From Enterobacter asburiae (GTDB lineage Bacteria; Pseudomonadota; Gammaproteobacteria; Enterobacterales; Enterobacteriaceae), in NCBI RefSeq assembly GCF_024599655.1, contig NZ_CP102247.1:1178001-1242000 (forward strand): 64,000 bases of DNA, written 5' to 3'. The notes beneath the pieces are model-generated. The model made no database searches, had not been told where the DNA came from, and saw nothing but the letters and a program-made list of their open reading frames with translations. A program made the translations under genes and the position numbers. Of this stretch, positions 47,966-60,211 are shown in pieces. Numbering within the stretch: position 1 is the first letter of the stretch; every line of letters begins with the position of its first letter.

Positions 47966-49327
47966 ATGGACAAAACAGCAGCGCTCGCCAGCGATATCCT
48001 GCAGGGAATTGGTGGGGAAAAAAATATTCAGCGTCTCGAAAACTGCATGACGCGCGTGCGCGTCGAGGTGCATAACGACGACCATCTTGACGTGCCGCGC
48101 CTGAAGCAACTCTCTGGCGTCAGCGGCTACGTGAAGCAGGGGCAGCAGCACCAGCTGATCGTCGGACCGGGGAAAGCGGCGCAGGTTGTCGATGCCATGC
48201 GCGCGCTGATGGGCGTTAGCGCGAGCGCGTCGATGGACGATGCGGAGCGCACCAAAGCGCAGGCAAAGGCCAAATACAAAGCCCCCATGAGCGATGCGCT
48301 GCGTCAGTTGGCAAACGTCTTCATTCCGCTGATCCCGGCGTTTATTGCCTCAGGTCTGATCACCGGGATCATCAATATCCTAAAGCGACCGGATATTGTG
48401 GGGGATTTCGCTACGCAGTATCCGAACCTGCTGGGGATTCTCGGGATCTTCGGCAGCGCTGTTTTCGCCATCATGAACATTCTGGTCGGGGTGAATACCG
48501 CGAAGGTGTTTGGCGGATCGCTGGCGATGGGTGGGGTAATGGCGGGCATCTTGTCCAGCCCGCAGCTGGCGCAGATCACGCTGTTTGGCGAGGCGCTCCA
48601 GCCCGGGCGCGGCGGGGTGATCGCCGTGCTGCTGGTGGTCATCCTGATGTGCTGGATCGAGAAAAGGCTGCGCGCGATCCTGCCTGGCTCGATCGAGCTG
48701 ATCCTCAACCCGCTGCTGACCACGTTAATTACCGGTAGTGTAGCGATTGTGGCCCTCCAGCCGTTAGGCGGGTGGATCTCTGAAGCCATCGCTCACGGTG
48801 CGTCTCTGGCTATTGACCGCGGCGGCCTGTTAGTGGGGGCGGTGCTGTCAGGTACCTTCCTGCCGCTGGTGCTGACCGGTCTGCACCAGGGGCTGGTGCC
48901 GATCCACGTCGAGCTGGTGCAGTCGCACGGCTATAACGCGCTGCTGCCTATCCTGTCGATGGCGGGCGTGGGGCAGGTCGGCGCGGCGATTGCCGTACTG
49001 ATGAAAACCCGCAACGCGCGTCTGAAAAAAATGATTAAAGGCGCACTCCCGGTCGGACTGCTTGGCATCGGTGAGCCGCTGATTTTCGGCGTTACGCTGC
49101 CGCTGGGTAAACCGTTCCTCGCCGCCTGTCTGGGCGGCGCGGTGGGCGGGGCGCTCATTAGCTACTGGAAAGTCGCTACCGTTATCACCTTTGGGCTTTC
49201 CGGTTTACCGCTGGCATTAACCATCGTGACCGGAAAAGTGATGCTCTATCTGTTAGGCTATTTAGTAGCGGTGATCGCCGGGTTCCTGTTTACCTGGCTG
49301 TTAGGTTTCAACGACCCAGAGGAGTAA
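47966..49327 (+). CDS. murP: PTS EIIBC component, probable N-acetylmuramic acid transporter MurP
   Basis: MurP takes up and phosphorylates N-acetylmuramic acid. The 453-residue product has an EIIB domain (1 to about 85) with the phosphorylated Cys in RLENCMTRVRVEV, and an EIIC membrane domain with GLHQGLVPIHVELVQSHG and LLGIGEPLIFGVTLPLGKPF. There is no EIIA domain, so the glucose EIIA (Crr) would have to supply phosphate, as for E. coli MurP. Substrate is inferred from the tight link to murQ. Confidence 0.88.
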   Translation: MDKTAALASDILQGIGGEKNIQRLENCMTRVRVEVHNDDHLDVPRLKQLSGVSGYVKQGQQHQLIVGPGKAAQVVDAMRALMGVSASASMDDAERTKAQAKAKYKAPMSDALRQLANVFIPLIPAFIASGLITGIINILKRPDIVGDFATQYPNLLGILGIFGSAVFAIMNILVGVNTAKVFGGSLAMGGVMAGILSSPQLAQITLFGEALQPGRGGVIAVLLVVILMCWIEKRLRAILPGSIELILNPLLTTLITGSVAIVALQPLGGWISEAIAHGASLAIDRGGLLVGAVLSGTFLPLVLTGLHQGLVPIHVELVQSHGYNALLPILSMAGVGQVGAAIAVLMKTRNARLKKMIKGALPVGLLGIGEPLIFGVTLPLGKPFLAACLGGAVGGALISYWKVATVITFGLSGLPLALTIVTGKVMLYLLGYLVAVIAGFLFTWLLGFNDPEE

Positions 49328-49330
49328 GGT

Positions 49331-49966
49331 TTGGCAAATCACGGGCGTCGCGTTGTCTTTTTCGACCTGGATGGAACGCTGCATCAGCAGGATATGTTTG
49401 GTACGTTTATGCGTTACCTGCTGCGGCGTCAGCCTTTGAATGCGCTGCTCGTGCTACCGCTCTTACCGGTTATCGGTATCGCGCTGCTGGTGAAAGGCCG
49501 GGCGGCGCGATGGCCGATGAGTCTGCTGCTGTGGGGATGTACCTTTGGGCACAGCGAAGCGCGGCTCAAGCAGCTCGAAAAGGATTTTGCGCACTGGTTT
49601 CGCGGCCACGTCGCCGCCTTTCCGGTGGTGCAGGCGCGCCTGACCAGCTACCTCGACGCGAACGATGCCGACATCTGGCTGATTACCGGCTCCCCGCAGA
49701 CGCTGGTGGAGCAGGTCTATTTTGATACCCCCTGGCTTCCGCGCGTGAATCTTATTGCCACGCAAATTGCCCGCGGCTACGGCGGCTGGGTGCTGACCCT
49801 GCGCTGCCTGGGGCATGAAAAAGTGGTCCAGCTGGAGAAACGCATCGGGACGCCGCTGCGCCTGTACAGCGGCTACAGCGACAGCAAGCAGGACAACCCG
49901 TTGCTCTACTTTTGCCAGCACCGCTGGCGCGTCACGCCATCAGGTGAACTCCAGCAACTCGAATAG
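49331..49966 (+). CDS. pgpC: Phosphatidylglycerophosphatase C
   Basis: PgpC (YfhB) dephosphorylates phosphatidylglycerol phosphate in the inner membrane. The 211-residue product is a HAD hydrolase with the nucleophile motif VVFFDLDGTLHQQDMFG, a hydrophobic segment (LNALLVLPLLPVIGIALLV) and the later motifs WLITGSPQ and SGYSDSKQDNP. I used the TTG at 49331 (translated MANHGRRVVFF), with GGAG 8 bp upstream; E. coli appears to use a TTG there too. It follows murP by only 3 bp, so it can be read from the murQP transcript. Confidence 0.93.
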   Translation: MANHGRRVVFFDLDGTLHQQDMFGTFMRYLLRRQPLNALLVLPLLPVIGIALLVKGRAARWPMSLLLWGCTFGHSEARLKQLEKDFAHWFRGHVAAFPVVQARLTSYLDANDADIWLITGSPQTLVEQVYFDTPWLPRVNLIATQIARGYGGWVLTLRCLGHEKVVQLEKRIGTPLRLYSGYSDSKQDNPLLYFCQHRWRVTPSGELQQLE

Positions 49967-50023
49967 TTTTATCCATAACGGGCGTGTATAATGCCGCCCG
50001 CTTTTCGACTGGAGTATCAGCCT

Positions 50024-50530
50024 TTGTCCAACCCTGAATACAATCATGAATACTGGATGCGCCATGCGCTGACGCTGGCTCAACGCGCCTGGGAAGAGGG
50101 CGAAGTGCCCGTGGGCGCGGTGCTGGTTCATAACAACCAGGTGATTGGTGAAGGGTGGAACCGTCCTATTGGACGCCACGATCCTACTGCGCATGCCGAA
50201 ATCATGGCGCTTCGTCAGGGCGGTCTGGTGCTGCAAAACTATCGCCTGCTTGATACCACGCTGTATGTGACGCTGGAACCGTGCGTGATGTGCTCCGGCG
50301 CGATGGTGCACAGCCGGATCGGGACTCTGGTCTTCGGCGCGCGGGATGAAAAAACCGGTGCGGCCGGTTCGCTGATGGACGTGCTGGGTCACCCGGGGAT
50401 GAACCACCAGGTGAAGACTATCGGTGGGGTGCTTGCACCAGAGTGTTCGGGGCTATTAAGCGATTTCTTTCGAATGCGCCGTCAGCAGAAAAAGCAGCAA
50501 AAGGCAGAATTGAAGCTGTCGGACGATTAA
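50024..50530 (+). CDS. tadA: tRNA-specific adenosine deaminase TadA
   Basis: TadA converts A34 of tRNA-Arg(ACG) to inosine. The product (about 168 residues) has the zinc deaminase motifs TAHAEIMALRQGG (catalytic Glu, first ligand) and LEPCVMCSGAMVHS (two Cys ligands). I chose the TTG at 50024 (MSNPEYNHEYWMRHAL), matching the E. coli start, with GGAG upstream; an ATG at 49991 would add a non-conserved leader. Its last 113 bp overlap the antisense end of mltF. Confidence 0.94.
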   Translation: MSNPEYNHEYWMRHALTLAQRAWEEGEVPVGAVLVHNNQVIGEGWNRPIGRHDPTAHAEIMALRQGGLVLQNYRLLDTTLYVTLEPCVMCSGAMVHSRIGTLVFGARDEKTGAAGSLMDVLGHPGMNHQVKTIGGVLAPECSGLLSDFFRMRRQQKKQQKAELKLSDD

Positions 50531-51968
50531 GCTCGTCCGGCGCCACGACCGGGTAACTTTGAGCCAGCTGTTTGGCCTCCGTCGCCTCTTTCTCTTTCTC
50601 CAGCAGATACCCGACCAGGCTAATCTGATATTTACGGATATTTTCCACGTAGGCGTAGGCTTCATGCCCGCGCGCGTAGCCGTATGTCAGCTTGTTATAC
50701 CATGGCTTCTGGCTCAGCAGCGGCAGGCGCTGCTTAACGTCTGACCAGCTGTCCGGGTTACCTTTCGTTTTGGCCGTCAACGCTCGCGCGTCAAGCATAT
50801 GCGCGTAGCCCATATTGTAGGCCGCCAGCGCAAACCAGATCCGCTCTTCTTCCGGCACCGTTTCCGGTACTTTGGCCATCATATCCTGCAGATAGCGCGC
50901 GCCGCCGCTGATGCTCTGTTCAGCATCGGTACGGTCATTCACGCCCAGGCTCAGCGCGGTATTTTTGGTTAACATCATCAAACCGCGTACGCCCGTGGGC
51001 GACGTGGCCTGCGTGTCCCAGTGGGATTCCTGATACGAAATAGCCGCCAGCAGCTTCCAGTCAATCTCCTGGGCGTATTTTTCGAACAGCGGCTGCAGGT
51101 CCGGCAGGACGCTGTCTACCGCGCGCAGGAAGCTGCGGGTGTCAACGTAGTCAAAGTCATCGCCGTGCCCGAGGTACTTCTCCTCCAGACGCGCCAGGGT
51201 ACCGTCTTCATTGATGGTGTTGAAGAAATCGAGCATCGCGGCAGAGAAGGTCTGATCGTCATCAAGCTGGCTAAACCAGGTCACGGGCTGCTCGTCGGTG
51301 ACGTCCAGCGCCACGGCGATTTCAGGATGCACCCGCTGGAACAGACTGATCGCAACCGAATCGGCGATGGTGTAGGGCACCTTCTGGTCTTTTACCTGCT
51401 CCAGCAACTCCGTCGTGCCGAGTTTCGGATCCACCGTCCAGCTCAGGTCGGGATATTTCTTCTCCTTGAGCTCACGCAGATCGTCAATCACCACGTGGCC
51501 GGGCGCAATCGTCAGCTGCCGATCGTTAATCGAGGCCAGCGAGCGCGGGCGCAGGCTCCCGACGCGGTAAACCAGCTGCTGCGAAACGGAGTAGTAGGTC
51601 GGGCCTGGCTGGTAGTTCTTGCTGCGCTCGCTGTTATACACCAGCCCGGCGGCAAGCATGTCGGCATCGTCGTTATCGAGGTCGTCAAAGAGCTCGTTGA
51701 TATTCTGGCGGACGGTAATTTTAAGCTTCACGCCAAGATAATCGGCGAACTGTTGTGCCAGCTCGTAATCCAGGCCAATGATTTTGCCGTTGATGTCGCT
51801 GTAAATCAGCGGAGAGTTGAGGGTACTGACGCGCAATTCCCCCCGCTCCTGAATGGCGGCGATACGGTTTTCGGCTTTGCCGAACCAGGGGATGGAAGGC
51901 CAGAGGGCCACTGCCAGCAGCAACGTTACAATGCCGATGAGCAGATAATTAATCTTTAATTTTTTCAA
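50418..51968 (-). CDS. mltF: Membrane-bound lytic murein transglycosylase F
   Basis: MltF cleaves peptidoglycan glycan strands at the outer membrane. The 516-residue product has a short signal (INYLLIGIVTLLLAVALWP), a solute-binding-like regulatory domain (about 30-270, GLDYELAQQFADYLGVKLKI) and an SLT catalytic domain with the Glu in AISYQESHWDTQATSPTGVR near residue 305. The C-terminal tail after VVAPDELNRP is not conserved in my recall of E. coli MltF and is encoded antisense to tadA. A stop at the E. coli-like position could not be placed. Confidence 0.95.
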   Translation of the reverse strand: MKKLKINYLLIGIVTLLLAVALWPSIPWFGKAENRIAAIQERGELRVSTLNSPLIYSDINGKIIGLDYELAQQFADYLGVKLKITVRQNINELFDDLDNDDADMLAAGLVYNSERSKNYQPGPTYYSVSQQLVYRVGSLRPRSLASINDRQLTIAPGHVVIDDLRELKEKKYPDLSWTVDPKLGTTELLEQVKDQKVPYTIADSVAISLFQRVHPEIAVALDVTDEQPVTWFSQLDDDQTFSAAMLDFFNTINEDGTLARLEEKYLGHGDDFDYVDTRSFLRAVDSVLPDLQPLFEKYAQEIDWKLLAAISYQESHWDTQATSPTGVRGLMMLTKNTALSLGVNDRTDAEQSISGGARYLQDMMAKVPETVPEEERIWFALAAYNMGYAHMLDARALTAKTKGNPDSWSDVKQRLPLLSQKPWYNKLTYGYARGHEAYAYVENIRKYQISLVGYLLEKEKEATEAKQLAQSYPVVAPDELNRPTASILPFAAFSADGAFERNRLIAPNTLVQAPHR

Positions 51969-52133
51969 TTAGTTAATTCTCTGCGACGCCGGTTGCCTCA
52001 GTCTGCTGTAGCCATGTTAATCATAAGGTTTGCCATTGAATGAGCGGCATTTTGCGTAAACTTGCGCCACTTGGCAACCAATTAGAGAGACAGGTCACAT
52101 CTATTGTTAAATCTCTGTGCAAATTTTATTTCG

Positions 52134-52149
52134 ACGCAAACGGTTTCGT
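52134..52149 (+). promoter_or_regulatory. PurR operator of purL
   Basis: ACGCAAACGGTTTCGT fits the PurR consensus ACGCAAACGTTTGCGT with two mismatches. It overlaps the -35 (TTTCGT at 52144-52149) of a promoter whose -10 is TATAAT at 52167-52172, spacing 17 bp, so PurR with hypoxanthine or guanine would block transcription. Confidence 0.9.
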
Positions 52150-52235
52150 CGGCGCTCAGGATTCTCTATAATGACGCCCGTTTTCCCCCCTTGCGCACAC
52201 TGTAAGCGCCCCGGCGCTTCGAAGACGAGAGACTT

Positions 52236-56123
<3,888 letters not shown>

Positions 56124-56141
56124 GTTATAACGCAGTACCTG

Positions 56142-56178
56142 TAGGCCCGGTAAGCGCGAGCGCCACCGGGCTTTTTTG
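56142..56178 (+). terminator. REP-like palindrome acting as the purL terminator
   Basis: TGTAGGCCCGGTAAGCGC then GAGCGCCACCGGGC, followed by six T and G. The first part has the enterobacterial REP pattern (TGTAGGCCGGGTAAG...CACCCGGC); a closely related sequence occurs after glnB. Confidence 0.75.
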
Positions 56179-56182
56179 TATC

Positions 56183-56200
56183 TGTCGCAAAATCGCGACA
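56183..56200 (+). promoter_or_regulatory. GlrR binding site 1 (glmY)
   Basis: TGTCGCAAAATCGCGACA: exact TGTC-N10-GACA pattern of GlrR. Confidence 0.85.
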
Positions 56201-56215
56201 AATAATATATGCAGA

Positions 56216-56233
56216 TGTCTCCAAAAGGAGACA
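56216..56233 (+). promoter_or_regulatory. GlrR binding site 2 (glmY)
   Basis: TGTCTCCAAAAGGAGACA: exact TGTC-N10-GACA and a perfect palindrome at the flanks, 33 bp from site 1. Confidence 0.85.
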
Positions 56234-56278
56234 TTTAAATCATTGATTTATATATGGTGGTATGGGTTCCCGTTAAGG

Positions 56279-56296
56279 TGTTGCTTAACAGCGACA
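56279..56296 (+). promoter_or_regulatory. GlrR binding site 3 (glmY)
   Basis: TGTTGCTTAACAGCGACA: one mismatch to TGTC-N10-GACA, 63 bp from site 2, leaving space for bending (for example by IHF) before the sigma-54 promoter. Confidence 0.75.
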
Positions 56297-56376
56297 CTTA
56301 GCCTGGAAATCATTCAACCGATAACTAACCGGTTAAACGGCTAAAAATCATATATTTCAATGTGTTAATATTTTGT

Positions 56377-56405
56377 TTTGCATTCTGGCACGGGTGTTGC
56401 ATAAT
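56377..56405 (+). promoter_or_regulatory. Overlapping sigma-54 and sigma-70 promoters of glmY
   Basis: TGGCACGGGTGTTGCA (56386-56401) fits the sigma-54 -24/-12 consensus. TTTGCA (56377-56382) and CATAAT (56400-56405), 17 bp apart, form an overlapping sigma-70 promoter aimed at about the same start. This dual layout is known for E. coli glmY. Confidence 0.88.
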
Positions 56406-56412
56406 ATTAACC

Positions 56413-56597
56413 AGTGGCTCATTCACCTTCTTATGTCAGCCCCTTCGGGACGCGCTACATAAACTTCGAATGACGCACAAAAAGGTGCCTGCCGTCCAAC
56501 TACTGATCATAGCGATGCTTTATCAGGCCAGGGCGAAACGTCGAGTTAGGCACCGCCTCATTCCATGACAAAGCCGGGTTTTTACCCGGCTTTGTTG
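56413..56597 (+). ncRNA. glmY: Small RNA GlmY
   Basis: The RNA starts AGTGGCTCATTCACC and includes the conserved TATGTCAGCCCCTTCGGGAC and GCTACATAAACTTCGAATGA segments of GlmY, ending in a terminator hairpin (AAAGCCGGG, loop, CCCGGCTTT, 56570-56593). Length is about 185 nt, as in E. coli. GlmY acts as a decoy for RapZ, protecting GlmZ, which activates glmS translation when glucosamine 6-phosphate is low. It sits upstream of glrK-qseG-glrR, whose products activate it. Confidence 0.92.
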
Positions 56598-56655
56598 TAT
56601 CTGAAGGGCAGACTCAGTTACGCTCTGCGTAAACCCCCATTAAGAGAGTAATGCG

Positions 56656-58083
56656 TTGAAACGCTGGCCCGTTTTCCCCCGCTCCCTGCGGCAGCTCGTC
56701 ATGATGGCCTTCCTGCTGATCCTGCTGCCGCTGCTGATCCTTGCCTGGCAGGCGTGGCAAAGCCTGAACGCGCTGAGCGCGCAGGCGGCTTTGACCAACC
56801 GCACGACGCTCATCGACGCCAGACGCAGTGAAGCGATGACCAACGCCGCGCTGGAGATGGAGCGCAGCTATCGTCAGTATTGCGTGCTTGACGATCGGAC
56901 GCTGGAAAAGGTTTATCAGAGTCAGCGTAAACGCTACAGCGAAATGCTGGACGCTCACGCGGGGGTTTTGCCTGACGACAGGCTCTATCAGGCGTTACGT
57001 CAGGATTTGAACGATCTTGCGCAGCTGCAGTGCAGCAACAGCGGCCCGGATGCCGCCGCCGCCGCGCGTCTAGAAGCTTTTGCCAGCGCCAACACCGAGA
57101 TGGTGCAGTCAACGCGCACGGTGATTTTCTCTCGCGGCCAGCAGCTCCAGCAGGAGATTGCCGAGCGCGGCCAGTTCTTCGGCTGGCAGGCGCTGGTGCT
57201 GTTCCTGGTGAGTCTTGGGCTGGTACTGCTCTTTACCCGCATGATCATCGGCCCGGTGAAGGGCATTCAGCGTATGATCAACCGCCTGGGGGAGGGGAAA
57301 TCGCTCGGGGATACGGTCGCTTTTAAAGGCCCGCGCGAGCTGCGATCCGTCGGCCAGCGCATTATCTGGCTGTCCGAGCGCCTGGCGTGGCTCGAATCTC
57401 AGCGTCATCAATTTCTGCGCCATATCTCTCATGAGCTTAAAACGCCGCTGGCCAGCATGCGTGAAGGAACGGAGCTGCTGGCGGACGAAGTGGCCGGGCC
57501 CCTTACGCCAGAACAGAAAGAAATTGTCGAGATCCTGGATAACAGCAGCCGCAATCTGCAAAAGCTGATTGAGCAACTGCTGGACTACAACCGCAAGCTG
57601 GCAGACGGGGCGGTCGTACTGGAAAACGTTGAGATTGAGCCGCTGGTGGATATGGTGATCTCCGCCCATAGCTTGCCAGCAAGAGCTAAAATGATGCATA
57701 CCGGCGTCGAGCTGAATGCGCCTGCGTGCCTGGCTGAGCCCATGCTGCTGATGAGCGTTCTGGATAATCTTTACTCCAATGCGGTGCACTATGGTACTGA
57801 ATCCGGTAACATTTATATCCGAAGTAATACGAATGGTTCACGGGTGTTTATTGACGTCGCAAACACCGGCACCCCGATCCCCGATGACGAAAAAATCATG
57901 ATCTTCGAACCCTTTTTCCAGGGGAGTCATCAGCGGAAAGGCGCGGTTAAAGGAAGCGGGCTGGGCTTGAGCATCGCCCGGGACTGCATTCGACGCATGC
58001 AGGGTGAGCTAAACATTGCCGCGGACGAACGTTCAGATGTTTGCTTCCGTATCGAACTGCCCCTGAGCCGGAAAAATCAATAA
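56656..58083 (+). CDS. glrK: Sensor histidine kinase GlrK (QseE)
   Basis: GlrK phosphorylates the response regulator GlrR, which activates glmY. The 475-residue product has a first membrane helix (VMMAFLLILLPLLILAW), a periplasmic domain, a second helix (ALVLFLVSLGLVLLF), a HAMP linker, the phospho-accepting His in FLRHISHELKTPLASMREG near residue 259, and the ATP-binding boxes LDNLYSNAVHYG and GSGLGLSIARDC. The start is a TTG at 56656 (MKRWPVFPRSL); the nearby ATG at 56651 reads straight into a stop. Confidence 0.95.
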   Translation: MKRWPVFPRSLRQLVMMAFLLILLPLLILAWQAWQSLNALSAQAALTNRTTLIDARRSEAMTNAALEMERSYRQYCVLDDRTLEKVYQSQRKRYSEMLDAHAGVLPDDRLYQALRQDLNDLAQLQCSNSGPDAAAAARLEAFASANTEMVQSTRTVIFSRGQQLQQEIAERGQFFGWQALVLFLVSLGLVLLFTRMIIGPVKGIQRMINRLGEGKSLGDTVAFKGPRELRSVGQRIIWLSERLAWLESQRHQFLRHISHELKTPLASMREGTELLADEVAGPLTPEQKEIVEILDNSSRNLQKLIEQLLDYNRKLADGAVVLENVEIEPLVDMVISAHSLPARAKMMHTGVELNAPACLAEPMLLMSVLDNLYSNAVHYGTESGNIYIRSNTNGSRVFIDVANTGTPIPDDEKIMIFEPFFQGSHQRKGAVKGSGLGLSIARDCIRRMQGELNIAADERSDVCFRIELPLSRKNQ

Positions 58084-58105
58084 AATGAATCTATGTCTGG
58101 TGAGT

Positions 58106-58822
58106 ATGTCACACGTCTTTTTCCGCGCCGTACGCGCGGTGTTTTCCTGCAACACGCTTCGCCTGAGCCTGCCCTGTTTATTTCTGGCAGGGTGTGTTTC
58201 CCATACGCCACAAAGTGCCATTAGCGATAAACAAGAAGATAAATGGCCCGATAACCAGCTGGCAGATTTCCTCTCCACCCGCTGTGAAGACATCTGGAAC
58301 CTGTCAGGACATGACGTTGAAAGCAACCCGCTGTTCTGGCTGCGTGGAATCGATTGCGCCCAGCGTCTTGCGCCGGTAGACGCCCGTTCGAAGGCGGCGA
58401 TGCTGGATGACGACACCTGGCAGGACGCGTTCAAGCGTGGGATTTTACTCGCAGATGCGAAAATCACCCCCGTTGAACGCCGCGTCAATGTGACCCGCCT
58501 GGACACGTTTGTGGTCAATCTTCCGGTACAGGTACGCCCGGTATACCAGCTGTGGCGCGATGGGCAGACATTACAGCTTCAGCTGTCTGAAGAGCGCTCC
58601 CGCTACAGCAAGCTGCAACAGTCAACCGACAGCGAGCTTGATACGCTGCGTCAACAGCAGCAACATTTACGTACGCAGCTGGATACCACGACGCGCAAGC
58701 TGGAAAACCTGACCGATATCGAAAGGCAGCTCTCGTCGCGTAAATATCAGCCGGGGAGTTCATCCGCGGCACCGGATAGCGATACGCCGAAACAAGAGGA
58801 TGTGAAGCATGACGAGCCGTAA
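58106..58822 (+). CDS. qseG: Outer-membrane lipoprotein QseG
   Basis: QseG is a lipoprotein coded between the kinase and regulator, which binds GlrK and stimulates its activity in E. coli. The product (about 238 residues) has lipobox LFLAGC and a coiled-coil part (LQLSEERSRYSKLQQSTDSE). I chose the ATG at 58106 (MSHVFFRAV), which lines up with the E. coli start; the ATG at 58085, right after the glrK stop, would add seven residues and is possible. It overlaps glrR by 14 bp. Confidence 0.9.
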   Translation: MSHVFFRAVRAVFSCNTLRLSLPCLFLAGCVSHTPQSAISDKQEDKWPDNQLADFLSTRCEDIWNLSGHDVESNPLFWLRGIDCAQRLAPVDARSKAAMLDDDTWQDAFKRGILLADAKITPVERRVNVTRLDTFVVNLPVQVRPVYQLWRDGQTLQLQLSEERSRYSKLQQSTDSELDTLRQQQQHLRTQLDTTTRKLENLTDIERQLSSRKYQPGSSSAAPDSDTPKQEDVKHDEP

Positions 58823-60146
58823 ACCTGCCCATCTGTTACTGGTGGATGACGATCCCGGGCTGTTAAAGCTGCTGGGGATGCGTCTGGTGAGTGAAGGCTA
58901 CAGCGTCGTGACCGCTGAAAGCGGGCTGGAGGGGCTGAAGATCCTCAGTCGCGAGAAAATCGATCTGGTGATAAGCGACCTGAGGATGGACGAAATGGAT
59001 GGCCTGCAGCTGTTTGCGGAGATCCAGAAACAGCAGCCGGGTATGCCCGTGATTATCCTGACGGCGCACGGGTCGATCCCGGATGCGGTTGCCGCGACGC
59101 AGCAGGGGGTATTCAGCTTCCTGACCAAGCCGGTGGACAAAGACGCGCTTTATAAGGCCATCGACAGCGCGCTGGAACATGCCGCCCCGGCGGGGGATGA
59201 AGCATGGCGAGAGTCCATCGTCACCCGCAGCCCCATTATGCTGCGTCTGCTTGAACAGGCCCGGATGGTGGCGCAGTCCGACGTCAGCGTGCTCATCAAC
59301 GGCCAGAGCGGAACCGGGAAAGAGATCCTGGCACAGGCGATCCATAACGCCAGCCCGCGCAGTAAAAACGCCTTTATTGCCATTAACTGCGGTGCGCTTC
59401 CGGAACAACTGCTCGAATCTGAACTGTTTGGTCACGCCCGCGGCGCATTCACCGGCGCGGTGAGCAGCCGGGAAGGGCTGTTCCAGGCTGCGGAAGGCGG
59501 CACGCTGTTCCTGGACGAAATTGGCGATATGCCCGCGCCGCTGCAGGTCAAACTGCTGCGCGTGCTGCAGGAGCGAAAAGTTCGCCCGCTGGGCAGCAAC
59601 CGCGACATTGATATTAATGTGCGAATTATTTCCGCCACCCACCGCGATCTGCCAAAAGTGATGGCCCGCAACGAGTTTCGCGAAGATCTCTACTACCGCC
59701 TGAACGTGGTGAACCTGAAGATCCCGGCGCTGGCGGAACGGGCGGAAGACATTCCGCTGCTGGCGAACCACCTTTTGCGCCAGGCGGCCGATCGGCATAA
59801 ACCGTTCGTGCGCGCGTTTTCCACCGATGCGATGAAGCGGCTGATGGCCGCAGGCTGGCCGGGCAACGTGCGTCAGCTGGTGAACGTGATTGAGCAATGC
59901 GTGGCGCTGACCTCGTCACCGGTGATCAGCGATGCGCTGGTGGAGCAGGCGCTGGAAGGGGAAAACACGGCCCTGCCGACGTTTGCGGAAGCGCGGAATC
60001 AGTTTGAGCTCAACTATCTGCGCAAGCTATTGCAGATCACCAAAGGCAATGTGACCCACGCGGCGCGCATGGCCGGACGCAACCGAACCGAGTTCTACAA
60101 GCTGCTGTCGCGCCACGAGCTGGAAGCAAACGATTTTAAAGAGTAA
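58809..60146 (+). CDS. glrR: Sigma-54-dependent response regulator GlrR (QseF)
   Basis: GlrR is an NtrC-type activator of glmY. The 445-residue product has a receiver domain (phospho-Asp in DLVISDLRMDEMDG near residue 56), an AAA+ domain with Walker A GQSGTGKEILAQAI, the sigma-54 contact motif GAFTGA and Walker B LFLDEIGDMP, and a Fis-type DNA-binding domain (GNVTHAARMAGRNRTEFYKL). Three TGTC-N10-GACA sites about 2.5 kb upstream are its targets. glnB follows 65 bp downstream. Confidence 0.97.
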   Translation: MTSRKPAHLLLVDDDPGLLKLLGMRLVSEGYSVVTAESGLEGLKILSREKIDLVISDLRMDEMDGLQLFAEIQKQQPGMPVIILTAHGSIPDAVAATQQGVFSFLTKPVDKDALYKAIDSALEHAAPAGDEAWRESIVTRSPIMLRLLEQARMVAQSDVSVLINGQSGTGKEILAQAIHNASPRSKNAFIAINCGALPEQLLESELFGHARGAFTGAVSSREGLFQAAEGGTLFLDEIGDMPAPLQVKLLRVLQERKVRPLGSNRDIDINVRIISATHRDLPKVMARNEFREDLYYRLNVVNLKIPALAERAEDIPLLANHLLRQAADRHKPFVRAFSTDAMKRLMAAGWPGNVRQLVNVIEQCVALTSSPVISDALVEQALEGENTALPTFAEARNQFELNYLRKLLQITKGNVTHAARMAGRNRTEFYKLLSRHELEANDFKE

Positions 60147-60211
60147 TGCCGTATGGTACTGTGAGCAATCGATTACGAGGCAGCTTACAGGCAAGAGTTT
60201 AAGGACCCACC

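Noticed and set aside
58863..59897. 344-codon minus-strand open frame opposite glrR
   Set aside because: Shadow frame; glrR carries all expected receiver, AAA+ and DNA-binding motifs.
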